A stretch of 16,891 bases of DNA from Anaerolineae bacterium (lineage in GTDB: Bacteria; Chloroflexota; Anaerolineae; 4572-78; J111): positions 1 to 16,891 of the forward strand of contig JAGRCC010000654.1 of the NCBI GenBank assembly GCA_020433785.1. Direction: 5' to 3'. Both the position numbers and the translations under genes were made by a program. The stretch's first letter is position 1, and each line of letters opens with the position of its first letter. Below, piece after piece: positions 7,676-14,293 of the stretch. Under the pieces are notes generated by a model that was not told the DNA's origin, did no database searches, and was given only the letters and a program-made list of their open reading frames with translations.

Positions 7676-8662
7676 TCATCTAGTCAACCGTACCTGAGCA
7701 ATTGCATCGTTGACTTGGTAATCCTTCAGACGTAGGGTCTCGATGGCCGGAATGGCCTTCATATCGGCGAGTTTGTGGGACAAGGCTTCAAAAAAACGGC
7801 GGGAAAGCGCATGAATAGTGCTATGCGGCCGATATAGCGCCGTTGCCCGGCCCCATGCAATGCACTGGTTATGCCCGGCTATTGATCGGGGAGCCAGTCT
7901 GTAATGTGTGGATAGAATTCCTTGCGGATAGATGGAAGGCGTCACGGCCGGGTCTTTGACGATGACGAAGCCAACGCTTTGAGCGTAGGGATGGACATCT
8001 ACGGTAGTCTCGCTTGGTGCGGCCAATTGACCGGGGCCAACAATTACCCGATCCTGCAATTCGGAGAGTAGCTCGAGATAAATAGCGGGGAGAGCCAAGG
8101 CAGTGGCTGCGGCAAAATAGCGTCCTTGGGTCGCCTGGCTGATGGCTTGCAATAAGATTTGATCAACCTGCGCGCCTAGGGCAACGGTCAACACCGGCTG
8201 GCCGATTTCTTCAGCTAATTCTAGTGTCTCTTCGACGTAGTCTGTCAATTCTGCTGTAGTTGGCTTGTGCGACTGCCAGGCCGGGATATACGGCATGCCA
8301 TCGGTCAAGAAGACAACCCGCCCCTTGCCTGCCGGCGCCGTGGCCATCAAGGTTCCGGCTTGGGCCAAGGCCGCCCGGATATCCGTCATCCCCTCGCTGC
8401 TAAAACCTCGATCCAGTTGGGCCATTAAGTCGCGCTTGACCTCAGGGACCATTTTGGTGAAGGGAACCACCACTTGGCTATCGGTTGAGAAGCGAATCAC
8501 AGCGGCCTGATCTTGAGGCTCTAGCAGGCTGATGAACAGTTTGGCAGCGACCAGTCTCAGGTTATCGGGGTCATTTTCGGCCATCGAGTTAGAGTCATCG
8601 ACCAATAGTACGATGTGGAGTGGCTCGACTGGCTCCCGAGCTTGGGCTGTATCTCCGAGCAA
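7676..8662 (-). CDS. von Willebrand factor A domain protein with intact MIDAS (N-terminal signal peptide interrupted)
   Basis: The vWA domain covers residues about 15-200 and has a full metal-ion-dependent adhesion site: DDSNS (Asp22, Ser24, Ser26), Thr93 in EGMTD and Asp121 in FLTDGMP. Such domains bind protein partners through a divalent metal. The remaining 130 residues are not recognised. The earliest start in this frame, TTG 8662, follows directly after a TAA and has no ribosome site. Reading further upstream in frame gives MCRKF-stop-LVLVIGLVV-stop-LLGDTAQA-REP, a clear signal peptide with an AQA cleavage site, beginning at ATG 8710 but broken by TGA (8695-8693) and TAA (8665-8663). The gene was therefore probably exported and is now damaged at its 5' end, unless the stops are sequence errors. 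It leads the unit with the 341-aa and membrane proteins. Confidence 0.8.
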   Translation of the reverse strand: MLGDTAQAREPVEPLHIVLLVDDSNSMAENDPDNLRLVAAKLFISLLEPQDQAAVIRFSTDSQVVVPFTKMVPEVKRDLMAQLDRGFSSEGMTDIRAALAQAGTLMATAPAGKGRVVFLTDGMPYIPAWQSHKPTTAELTDYVEETLELAEEIGQPVLTVALGAQVDQILLQAISQATQGRYFAAATALALPAIYLELLSELQDRVIVGPGQLAAPSETTVDVHPYAQSVGFVIVKDPAVTPSIYPQGILSTHYRLAPRSIAGHNQCIAWGRATALYRPHSTIHALSRRFFEALSHKLADMKAIPAIETLRLKDYQVNDAIAQVRLTR

Positions 8663-8710
8663 TTATACCACCAGACCAATAACCAGAACAAGTCAAAATT
8701 TTCTGCACAT
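8663..8710 (-). pseudogene. Remnant of the vWA signal peptide with two in-frame stops
   Basis: In frame with the vWA gene, ATG 8710 opens MCRKF, then TGA (8695-8693), then the hydrophobic LVLVIGLVV, then TAA (8665-8663), then LLGDTAQA. Positive n-region, hydrophobic h-region and AxA site occur in the correct order. This arrangement is unlikely by chance, so I read it as a decayed or misread signal sequence. The ribosome site upstream is weak (GAAGAAAACC). Confidence 0.55.
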
Positions 8711-8746
8711 TGGTTTTCTTCTGAATCCACCGTGAGTAACTCACAA

Positions 8747-8825
8747 TGTATAGTTGATATTATTACTAAATTATTCATACGTTTAGCTGTTTGAACAACT
8801 TAGCGCACGTGATCAAAAAAGTCAA
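8747..8825 (-). promoter_or_regulatory. Possible promoter of the vWA unit with a degenerate operator half-site
   Basis: On the minus strand TTGACT (8825-8820), a 17-bp spacer and TAAGTT (8802-8797) give a promoter with the same spacing as the three operator-linked promoters. Just after it, ACAGCTAAACG (8790-8780) resembles one operator arm, ACAGCTATACA, at 9 of 11 positions. On the plus strand, TGTATAGTTG (8747-8756) matches the other arm, TGTATAGCTG, at 9 of 10, but the two do not form one correctly spaced palindrome. This may be a decayed fourth operator. Confidence 0.35.
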
Positions 8826-8875
8826 GACGTAAATTTTTCTAATAGGCCAACCTCCGAACGAATGGACTTAAGAGT

Positions 8876-8942
8876 TTGACAGGTTAGAAAAGGTTTGCTA
8901 TGGTATATCTGTATAAACAAATAAACATATGGGCATATGCCC
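8876..8942 (+). promoter_or_regulatory. gntR promoter with overlapping operator (probable autoregulation)
   Basis: TTGACA (8876-8881), a 17-bp spacer and TATGGT (8899-8904) form the promoter. The operator-like stretch 8902-8927 (GGTATATCTGTATAAAC, then AAATAAACA) matches the 10085-10110 operator at 21 of 26 positions and is also related to the 5476-5501 site. It begins inside the -10 box, so a bound repressor would shut off the gene. A separate perfect 12-bp palindrome, GGGCATATGCCC, lies at 8931-8942, between the operator and the gntR ribosome site. Confidence 0.75.
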
Positions 8943-8957
8943 CGGGAAGGTATATGA

Positions 8958-9731
8958 ATGGCTGGAAAAGGTGAATATATCAAAGAGCGGATTATGGCCA
9001 TGATCCTGCGAGATGATTTCTATGTTGGAAAACAGTTACCCTCAGAGCCGGAATTGGCTGATGAGTTCAATGTCAGTCGCGGTACAATCCGAAACGTCTT
9101 GAGCGCCTTAGAGCGAGAAGCGATCATTTCGCGCCGCTCTGGGGCCGGCACTTTTGTTATCCGCAAGCCCACTAAGGAGCCGCGAGTCATCTCTTTCGCC
9201 GAACAAATCAAGGCAGCAGGCCTGACTCCGACCACTAAAGTCTTGGCCAAAGAACGGATTATCGCCAGCCAAGCCGAGGGACGTGTGGTCGAAGCTTTCT
9301 CGCTTGAGGCCGAACAGGCAGCGCAGACGCCTGTTTATCGCATTGATCGATTGCGTTGCGGCGACGACCAGCCGCTGTCGCGACAGACACTTTACTTACT
9401 GGCGGAGCAGTTCCGAGCCGACCTGTTGGAGACAGAGGACTTCACCAAAAGTATCTTCGGTATCTACACCCGCCATTACCGGCAGGTAGCCTGGGCCGAT
9501 GAGATTATCCAAGCTCGACCGCCCACACCGGCGGAAATCGAGATGCTTGGGATGCATCATCTACGGCCTCAAGAGCAATTTGTTTACGTGCGTGACCGGA
9601 TCTCTTATGACCAGGAGAATTTGCCTCTGGAAGTGATGAGGGCGATTGACCGCGGCGACTTCTTCCAGTCCTACCGCTATCGAATTGTAGAGGATGAGCC
9701 TCGGATCGAGACCGGCAGCGAAGAACCATAG
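8958..9731 (+). CDS. GntR family transcriptional regulator, HutC subfamily (UTRA effector domain)
   Basis: A 257-residue regulator of normal family length. Residues 5-72 are the GntR winged helix-turn-helix, with the signature LPSEPELADEFNVSRGTIRN followed by VLSALEREAIISRRSGAGTFV. Residues about 85-240 form a UTRA domain (PVYRIDRLRCGDDQPLSRQTLYL, broken here by the visible turn at GDDQ), the ligand-binding fold of HutC-type members that senses small molecules such as sugar phosphates or amino-acid derivatives. The ATG at 8958 has GGGAAGG seven bases upstream. Three palindromic sites that fit the HutC-type core lie upstream of gntR itself, upstream of the SPFH unit and upstream of the kinase/CHAT operon, so it is most likely a local repressor of all three. 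The effector is unknown. Confidence 0.92.
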   Translation: MAGKGEYIKERIMAMILRDDFYVGKQLPSEPELADEFNVSRGTIRNVLSALEREAIISRRSGAGTFVIRKPTKEPRVISFAEQIKAAGLTPTTKVLAKERIIASQAEGRVVEAFSLEAEQAAQTPVYRIDRLRCGDDQPLSRQTLYLLAEQFRADLLETEDFTKSIFGIYTRHYRQVAWADEIIQARPPTPAEIEMLGMHHLRPQEQFVYVRDRISYDQENLPLEVMRAIDRGDFFQSYRYRIVEDEPRIETGSEEP

Positions 9732-9794
9732 CGCTTAGCTGAACTGGCTAAAACTCTTCTTTAGCTTATTTGAGAAAAAAATCGCAATACCCTA

Positions 9795-9966
9795 TTGAAA
9801 TTACTCATTTATTGTGTTAATATAAGCTAAGATTATCTGTCAATAAAAATGAATTTGTACTGAAGTCAGACGGCCAAGCAGTGGAGCTTGGCAATATCAG
9901 GAGGGTGCATGGTCAGAGCCACAGGCATTGCAATATTCAGCAATCGCTTGTGGCTTTTTGTTTTTG
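9795..9966 (+). ncRNA. Candidate small RNA with own promoter, two hairpins and a terminator
   Basis: TTGAAA (9795-9800), a 17-bp spacer and TAATAT (9818-9823) could start a transcript near 9830. It would contain a perfect 7-bp hairpin, GCCAAGC / GCTTGGC (9873-9892, loop AGTGGA), and end at the terminator 9917-9966, giving about 137 bases. The downstream operon has its own promoter at 10059, so this does not look like its leader. No known RNA family is recognised. It could also be just the gntR 3' end. An AGGAGG at 9898-9905 precedes ATG 9909, which opens a 26-aa frame through the terminator; I consider that frame incidental. Confidence 0.35.
9917..9966 (+). terminator. Strong rho-independent terminator
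   Basis: AGCCACAGGC-ATTGC pairs with GCAAT-CGCTTGTGGCT over about 15 bp with a single bulged C and one G-U pair, around an 8-base loop (AATATTCA). The stem is followed by TTTTTGTTTTT. It would end transcripts from gntR and from the candidate small RNA before the next operon. Confidence 0.85.
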
Positions 9967-10058
9967 CTTCGGCCCGTAATAAAGGGTAATGCAAGGCGCA
10001 GAGCGAAGCCCGTTTCACGGTTGACCTTAAATTTAGTGTCGATTCCTAGAAAAGGGTA

Positions 10059-10111
10059 TTGACAAAAAAGAAGAGATGCGATATTGTATATCTGTTTATA
10101 CAGATATACAA
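10059..10111 (+). promoter_or_regulatory. Promoter and GntR/HutC-type operator of the kinase/CHAT operon
   Basis: TTGACA (10059-10064), a 17-bp spacer and TATTGT (10082-10087) form the promoter. The operator 10084-10111 has two perfect 12-base arms, TTGTATATCTGT and ACAGATATACAA, around TTAT. It overlaps the -10 box and matches the palindrome at 5476-5501 at 23 of 26 positions. The layout is identical to the gntR and SPFH promoters, so the same repressor should control it. The leader to the first gene start (10322) is about 220 bases. Confidence 0.82.
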
Positions 10112-10130
10112 CTAAACATTAACAGGGTAA

Positions 10131-10253
10131 ATGAATAATGGCCGCGTAAAACTGGTGAAGAGTCAAATCTGCCAACTTGGCAATGGGAAATGCACTCAAG
10201 CCTGCAATCTATATATAAAGGCCGTGTATTATGATCTGTACCAAGAAGCTTGA
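10131..10253 (+). CDS. Possible 40-aa Cys-containing leader peptide
   Basis: The first reading frame in the operon leader: ATG 10131 to TGA 10251-10253. It encodes a basic, Tyr-rich peptide with three cysteines (QICQLGNGKCTQACNLYIKA, then VYYDLYQEA). AGGG stands only three bases upstream, so the ribosome site is marginal. A frame of this length is not unlikely by chance in 220 bases, so the support is its position directly behind the operator and its ordered Cys pattern (C14, C21, C25). It could be a leader peptide, a small signal or protease substrate, or nothing. Confidence 0.3.
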   Translation: MNNGRVKLVKSQICQLGNGKCTQACNLYIKAVYYDLYQEA

Positions 10254-10321
10254 TTAAACCAGTAAAATGATTGAATTGAGCTTTGCCTCCATAAAGTTCA
10301 ATGGGAGTAGGAGAGGCTAAA

Positions 10322-12580
10322 ATGGATGACTCAATGCAAGATGATCTTCTTATTATAGGCACTATCCTTAGGGCAATCTACCAAAAAATTAGTAAGGCTC
10401 AATATGTTAATGTAGAGGAGCTAAAAAATATCACTGAGCATCTAACCTCTATATCGAAAAGACTTAATGGGTCAGAAGATGCTTCAATTGTAACAACAGA
10501 ACCTTTTGAGGATATTATTGCCCTGGTTTGGCAAAATGCGTGGATGTTGTATCAAGGAAGCGTTGATCTTGACTCTTTGCACGATTTACGCGACCAACTA
10601 CGCCAACTGCATCAAAAGACTATGCCTAATTTTGTAGTCTATGAAGCTCTAGTAACAGAAATGATCCTACATCATCTTGGTGAATTTGCGCCATCAATTA
10701 AATGGTGCGATCACTTCGAGTCGCTTGACGACCCGACTCAAAACAAGCTACAAGAAATTGACGAGCAAATTCAGCTGTTTACAGAGCTGGAATTTCTACC
10801 AAAAGGAGCACGCTTACAGCGATTGCTTATGGTCTTTTTTGACTGTTACTTTGGTTTCCAACAGCGCCAAGATGGTAATCGACTAGATGTATACCGTAGC
10901 CTCATCTATGAGCCTTGGCAGCGGCGATTCCGAAAATATAAAATGTATCAACCTACAGATAAAAAATTCCTATTCACCTACAGCGCTGGAATTGACTACT
11001 CCATGCGTTTGAATAACTATTGGATGTCCAAAGTCATCGACAAAGTAGCTGCCGCTGAAGGAAAAAGTAGAGAGTACCTTGTCCGTGAATTGGGTGAATT
11101 TCTGCAACAGTTAGATGATCGATCAGATATTAAGATGCCAATTCAGGTTAAAGTTCCCTCAGATCTTTTAAAGGTGTTATTAGGTTATCTCAAAATTACC
11201 AGCTTTGGTAAAGATTGGGTAAGCAAATTTGATATCCGGAATGACAAGGGTGAAGAAGTACGGGATTTGATTGACTTAATAGACGAAATTGTAAAGGAGG
11301 TAGGTCGTTCCCCTACTCTTGGTGGAGCTGCTATCACCGGCGCCCAAGCCCTCATTACTTTGGGTGAGCAGGATGTACATTTACTCACTCCTTTTGTCTC
11401 AAATAGTTTGCTTGATCAACTTGATCCAAGATTGAGATTACTGTGGTATGAGTCTCACGGCACTACAAATAGATTACATCTGTCCCAGCCGTTGGCGCTT
11501 AAGAAGTCTGAGCAACAACCTGAAATCCACAACTTTGTAATTGAATTCTCAACTGGAACCCCAATTGTTTACTGTTCCTGTTGTGGAGCAGGAGTAACAC
11601 CTAAACGGACAGATCGTGTGATTCTGCGGAGTCGATATGCCTATTATCTATCAGACGGACGTATTAATCGGGCTTTAACTGAACAATATGGGATGCAACT
11701 TAAAGTGAATGATCTGTTTGGCTTTGATAGTAGCATTAGCAATGTCTTATCATCGAGCGATTGTGAAGCACTTGCCCAACAGGCAGCAGCGCAGGAGTAT
11801 GATGTTTTGATGATGGCTGGCCTGCAGAGTTTAGATAGATCGGTACATAATAGGACAAAAAAGGAACTCGATGAGTTTAAGAAAAAAAATACTAAGATTC
11901 ATCTCGAAGTTTCTGGAGATAAAAATTTTGACTGGCTCATCGATTTGATTCCCGAGTACATCTTTAGTATTGGAATAGGTGAAGAGTTAGATCTATTATT
12001 TCAAGTACTAAAAGCGAAAAAACTTATTAGCAGAAGTGACTCAATAGAGAGATATAACGAAGAAAAAAGACAAAAGGCGTTGGAAGTTCATTTGCGAGAG
12101 AAACCACGTGGATATCAGAAGGTCATTCAAGCACTCGAGGTAGCTTCCAGCTTAGGCCTCAAGCGCCTATATGTTCATGATATAGATATAGATATCATTG
12201 TTCGTCAAGGTGAAGATCAGAATGAACTAAGTCAGACGCAAAGACTAGCCGAAATCCAAGCCGATCTGATTGCCAAGTGGGTGGTGTTACGCAAATTGAT
12301 GTCCCGGGGCCAGATTTCTTTAAATCAGACTCGAGATACAATGACCCAGGTAAAAGAAGAGGGTTTTACAGCCTTGGTTGAAACTGCTCAGGTGTTATAT
12401 GAAGAACAGAACTCCCCTCCGTCTGCCAGCATAGAGCTATATGGTACATATTTTCCTAACTATAAATATTCTGTTGTGCTCGTACCAGTGCGGTGGGTTT
12501 ATGGAACGATGCAAGACCAATTGCGCATAGTTGGAGCTGGAGATACCACGTCTATCGTTAGTGCAGCCCAAGCAATTTAG
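10322..12580 (+). CDS. ADP-dependent glucokinase/phosphofructokinase family protein with a novel N-terminal extension
   Basis: A 752-residue protein. The ATG at 10322 (GGAG with good spacing upstream) is preferred to ATG 10301, which has no ribosome site. Residues about 215-752 follow the order of motifs of ADP-dependent sugar kinases (ribokinase-like fold): an opening strand FTYSAGIDYSMRL with Asp225, GGAAITGAQAL (334-344), FSTGT, IHLEVSG with the HxE motif (His527, Glu529), YIFSIGIGEELDLL (Glu554/555), LGLKRLYVHDIDI, and the C-terminal VVLVPVRWVYG then IVGAGDTTS, where GxGD (738-741) supplies the catalytic Asp741. These are seen; the assignment is from remembered family patterns. The key acidic residues are retained, so it may be active. 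An odd Cys cluster, YCSCCGAG (417-424), sits in a loop. Residues 1-210 are helical and unrecognised. This family is mainly archaeal and animal, and a CHAT neighbour is unexpected. The substrate is unknown. Confidence 0.72.
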   Translation: MDDSMQDDLLIIGTILRAIYQKISKAQYVNVEELKNITEHLTSISKRLNGSEDASIVTTEPFEDIIALVWQNAWMLYQGSVDLDSLHDLRDQLRQLHQKTMPNFVVYEALVTEMILHHLGEFAPSIKWCDHFESLDDPTQNKLQEIDEQIQLFTELEFLPKGARLQRLLMVFFDCYFGFQQRQDGNRLDVYRSLIYEPWQRRFRKYKMYQPTDKKFLFTYSAGIDYSMRLNNYWMSKVIDKVAAAEGKSREYLVRELGEFLQQLDDRSDIKMPIQVKVPSDLLKVLLGYLKITSFGKDWVSKFDIRNDKGEEVRDLIDLIDEIVKEVGRSPTLGGAAITGAQALITLGEQDVHLLTPFVSNSLLDQLDPRLRLLWYESHGTTNRLHLSQPLALKKSEQQPEIHNFVIEFSTGTPIVYCSCCGAGVTPKRTDRVILRSRYAYYLSDGRINRALTEQYGMQLKVNDLFGFDSSISNVLSSSDCEALAQQAAAQEYDVLMMAGLQSLDRSVHNRTKKELDEFKKKNTKIHLEVSGDKNFDWLIDLIPEYIFSIGIGEELDLLFQVLKAKKLISRSDSIERYNEEKRQKALEVHLREKPRGYQKVIQALEVASSLGLKRLYVHDIDIDIIVRQGEDQNELSQTQRLAEIQADLIAKWVVLRKLMSRGQISLNQTRDTMTQVKEEGFTALVETAQVLYEEQNSPPSASIELYGTYFPNYKYSVVLVPVRWVYGTMQDQLRIVGAGDTTSIVSAAQAI

Positions 12581-12595
12581 AGAAAGGTGTATAAA

Positions 12596-12898
12596 ATGAG
12601 TCCAGTAAAAAAGCTAATAGATATAATTCGGGATGATACTGCTCCAGGACAGATACGTATTGAAGCGATTGAGCAACTTAGTGATATATGGTTGCAGCAG
12701 AAAAAACAGTGGATTCAGGCTCCTACAGATAGAGCAATACACCTTAGTACGAACTTTCCCGGCAAAGAAGAGATATTAAAAGTAATTCGGAGCCAAGATC
12801 GAGTTGATGTTCGTTGTCAGGCGGCTGTCTTATTAGCCAATACTGATAGTGATATTGCGCTGAAACTGTGTAATGAGATACTAGATCTATATCTTTGA
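12596..12898 (+). CDS. Small HEAT-like repeat protein
   Basis: A 100-residue helical protein. The ATG at 12596 has AAAGGTG six bases upstream; the GTG at 12587 is part of that ribosome site and is rejected as start. The helical pairs QIRIEAIEQLSDIW and VDVRCQAAVLLANTDSDIAL have the spacing of HEAT-type repeats, so it probably works by binding another protein. It lies 15 bases after the kinase-like gene and 9 bases before the CHAT protease gene, so the three are tightly co-translated. It is a plausible adaptor or inhibitor of the protease. No signal peptide or membrane segment. Confidence 0.68.
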   Translation: MSPVKKLIDIIRDDTAPGQIRIEAIEQLSDIWLQQKKQWIQAPTDRAIHLSTNFPGKEEILKVIRSQDRVDVRCQAAVLLANTDSDIALKLCNEILDLYL

Positions 12899-12907
12899 TA
12901 TGGAAAA

Positions 12908-14293
12908 ATGCAAAAACTCCTCGAGATTCCAATCACAATAGTTCATACTGAGAATGGATTTACCCAAATTGCTCCAACCACAGGACCTGGTAAACTGCCT
13001 GCTGCTCGAAACCTAGACCTCGAACAATCGGATATTGAGCAACTTGCTGTATACTTGGAAAATTGGATGGGTAAAACAAATCCGACTGCGCGGGAACGGC
13101 TTGAAAAAGAGTTAAAAGACGTAGGTCTTAAAGCCATAAAGCCATTATCAGGAGAGGAATTAAATACCATCCTTGACCTTTCTGAAGCTCAGATAACCTG
13201 GAGACGCATCCTTGTTTATACCGATGCAGAGTCAAGCAAAATTCCTGTTGAGGCCATGTTTACCAAGGAAAATTACCCTTTAGGGGGTGGGGAAACAGGA
13301 TTTGTGGCTACGCATCACAGTACCTATGTGTCTATTGTAAGACACTTGGGCTTGGAAGCAGAAAATACAATGCTTATTAAAGCAAATGAACCATTACAGA
13401 TGCTCGTCGTCTTCTCCAATCTACAAGACTCAGGTTTGTCGTTAGGCGAAATCCAAGTAAATGAAGATGATTGTTTAAATTTCCAAGGGCAGTTAGAAGC
13501 GGAAAAACAGGCTTTGGATAAGACATTAGAGACTCTGGTACGATTGAGGCTCTTAGAAATAAATTTTTTAGTTGGGGATGAAAGCAAATCAACAGTTTAT
13601 GGGGGAAAAGTTTGGTTTGATCAGACAAAAAATCAATCCTGCTGGGAAATTACCTCCAAACCTGAGGTTGAAGGAAAGGCTGTTTCTTTAGGAAAGAGAT
13701 TTTTAGATTACCTGGAGCAAAAAACTTGGCATATTCTCCATTACTTTGGACATGGCAACGCCATAGGTGACGCTCCTCAACTTGTTTTAAGACCAGGGGA
13801 GAACCTCTCTAGTGATACGATTGATCGACAAGTTGAGAGCAGCAATAATCAGCGAGCTAAACCTATGCCTCGAATTGTCATCCTTCATGCCTGTGACACC
13901 GCCAGTCCAGCAGATTCAAAAGTACCTGTTCTAACCGGATTTGCTACAATGTTTTTACTAAAAGGTACAGTCAACCTGGTCTGCATGCAAATGAAGATAA
14001 CTCCTGAGACAGCGATCATGACCACGCAGGCATTATATAACCGACTATCTCAAACACTGTTTACCAATCAGATGGATTTCGAGGAAGCACTCTATGAAGT
14101 TCGAAAGAGAGCTCATGATCTAGATAGACTTGACTTTTTCTGTCCAGTACTTTATGCCAGACCTGTAAATGGTCCTATCTTTGACTACCAGGATAATCGG
14201 TTGGATGTGTGGAAACGGATTCAGGTAAAAGAATTGTCTTTGAATCCTAAAACGTTACTCAAGGTGGCCTGGTGGAGTTCAAGACTATTATAA
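12908..14293 (+). CDS. CHAT domain caspase-like protease
   Basis: A 461-residue protein with an unrecognised N-terminal region (about 1-90) and a CHAT (caspase-HetF associated) peptidase domain from about residue 95, where WRRILVYTDAESSKIPVEAMF matches the start of the fold. The catalytic dyad is visible: His282 in WHILHYFGHGNA and Cys329 in RIVILHACDTASP. CHAT proteases are cysteine endopeptidases (clan CD) that act in bacterial programmed proteolysis, gasdermin activation and effector modules. The ATG at 12908 has only a weak GGAAAA upstream and is 9 bases from the HEAT gene stop, so coupling is likely. The last codons overlap the next gene by 22 bases. The substrate is unknown; the neighbouring lipoprotein, membrane protein or kinase are candidates. 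Confidence 0.86.
   Translation: MQKLLEIPITIVHTENGFTQIAPTTGPGKLPAARNLDLEQSDIEQLAVYLENWMGKTNPTARERLEKELKDVGLKAIKPLSGEELNTILDLSEAQITWRRILVYTDAESSKIPVEAMFTKENYPLGGGETGFVATHHSTYVSIVRHLGLEAENTMLIKANEPLQMLVVFSNLQDSGLSLGEIQVNEDDCLNFQGQLEAEKQALDKTLETLVRLRLLEINFLVGDESKSTVYGGKVWFDQTKNQSCWEITSKPEVEGKAVSLGKRFLDYLEQKTWHILHYFGHGNAIGDAPQLVLRPGENLSSDTIDRQVESSNNQRAKPMPRIVILHACDTASPADSKVPVLTGFATMFLLKGTVNLVCMQMKITPETAIMTTQALYNRLSQTLFTNQMDFEEALYEVRKRAHDLDRLDFFCPVLYARPVNGPIFDYQDNRLDVWKRIQVKELSLNPKTLLKVAWWSSRLL

Larger units (their letters stand above)
9732..10321. other. 590-base intergenic region between gntR and the kinase/CHAT operon
   Basis: This gap holds a candidate small RNA with promoter and terminator (9795-9966), the operon promoter-operator (10059-10111) and a leader of about 200 bases with a possible 40-aa reading frame (10131-10253). 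I see nothing recognisable between 9967 and 10058 or in the AT-rich stretch 9732-9794. Confidence 0.7.

Noticed and set aside
5621..8710. Stop-codon reassignment to explain the in-frame TGA and TAA
   Set aside because: Both TAA and TGA would need to be sense, yet gntR, CHAT, kinase and SPFH genes end normally and contain none in frame.
8557..8778. 73-codon minus-strand frame across the start of the vWA gene
   Set aside because: It is out of frame with the MIDAS domain and its downstream part overlaps clear vWA coding sequence.
9909..9989. 26-aa frame behind AGGAGG
   Set aside because: It runs through the terminator hairpin and its U tract and has a hydrophobic tail only because of the T-run; spacing to the ribosome site is short.
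10301..10321. Earlier ATG start for the kinase-like gene
   Set aside because: No ribosome site precedes it, and the sequence it would translate is itself the AGGAG ribosome site of ATG 10322.
12908..14293. Classical caspase (peptidase C14) or gingipain instead of CHAT
   Set aside because: The HYFGHG and LHACDTA contexts plus the SKIPVEAMF start fit CHAT better, though both belong to clan CD.
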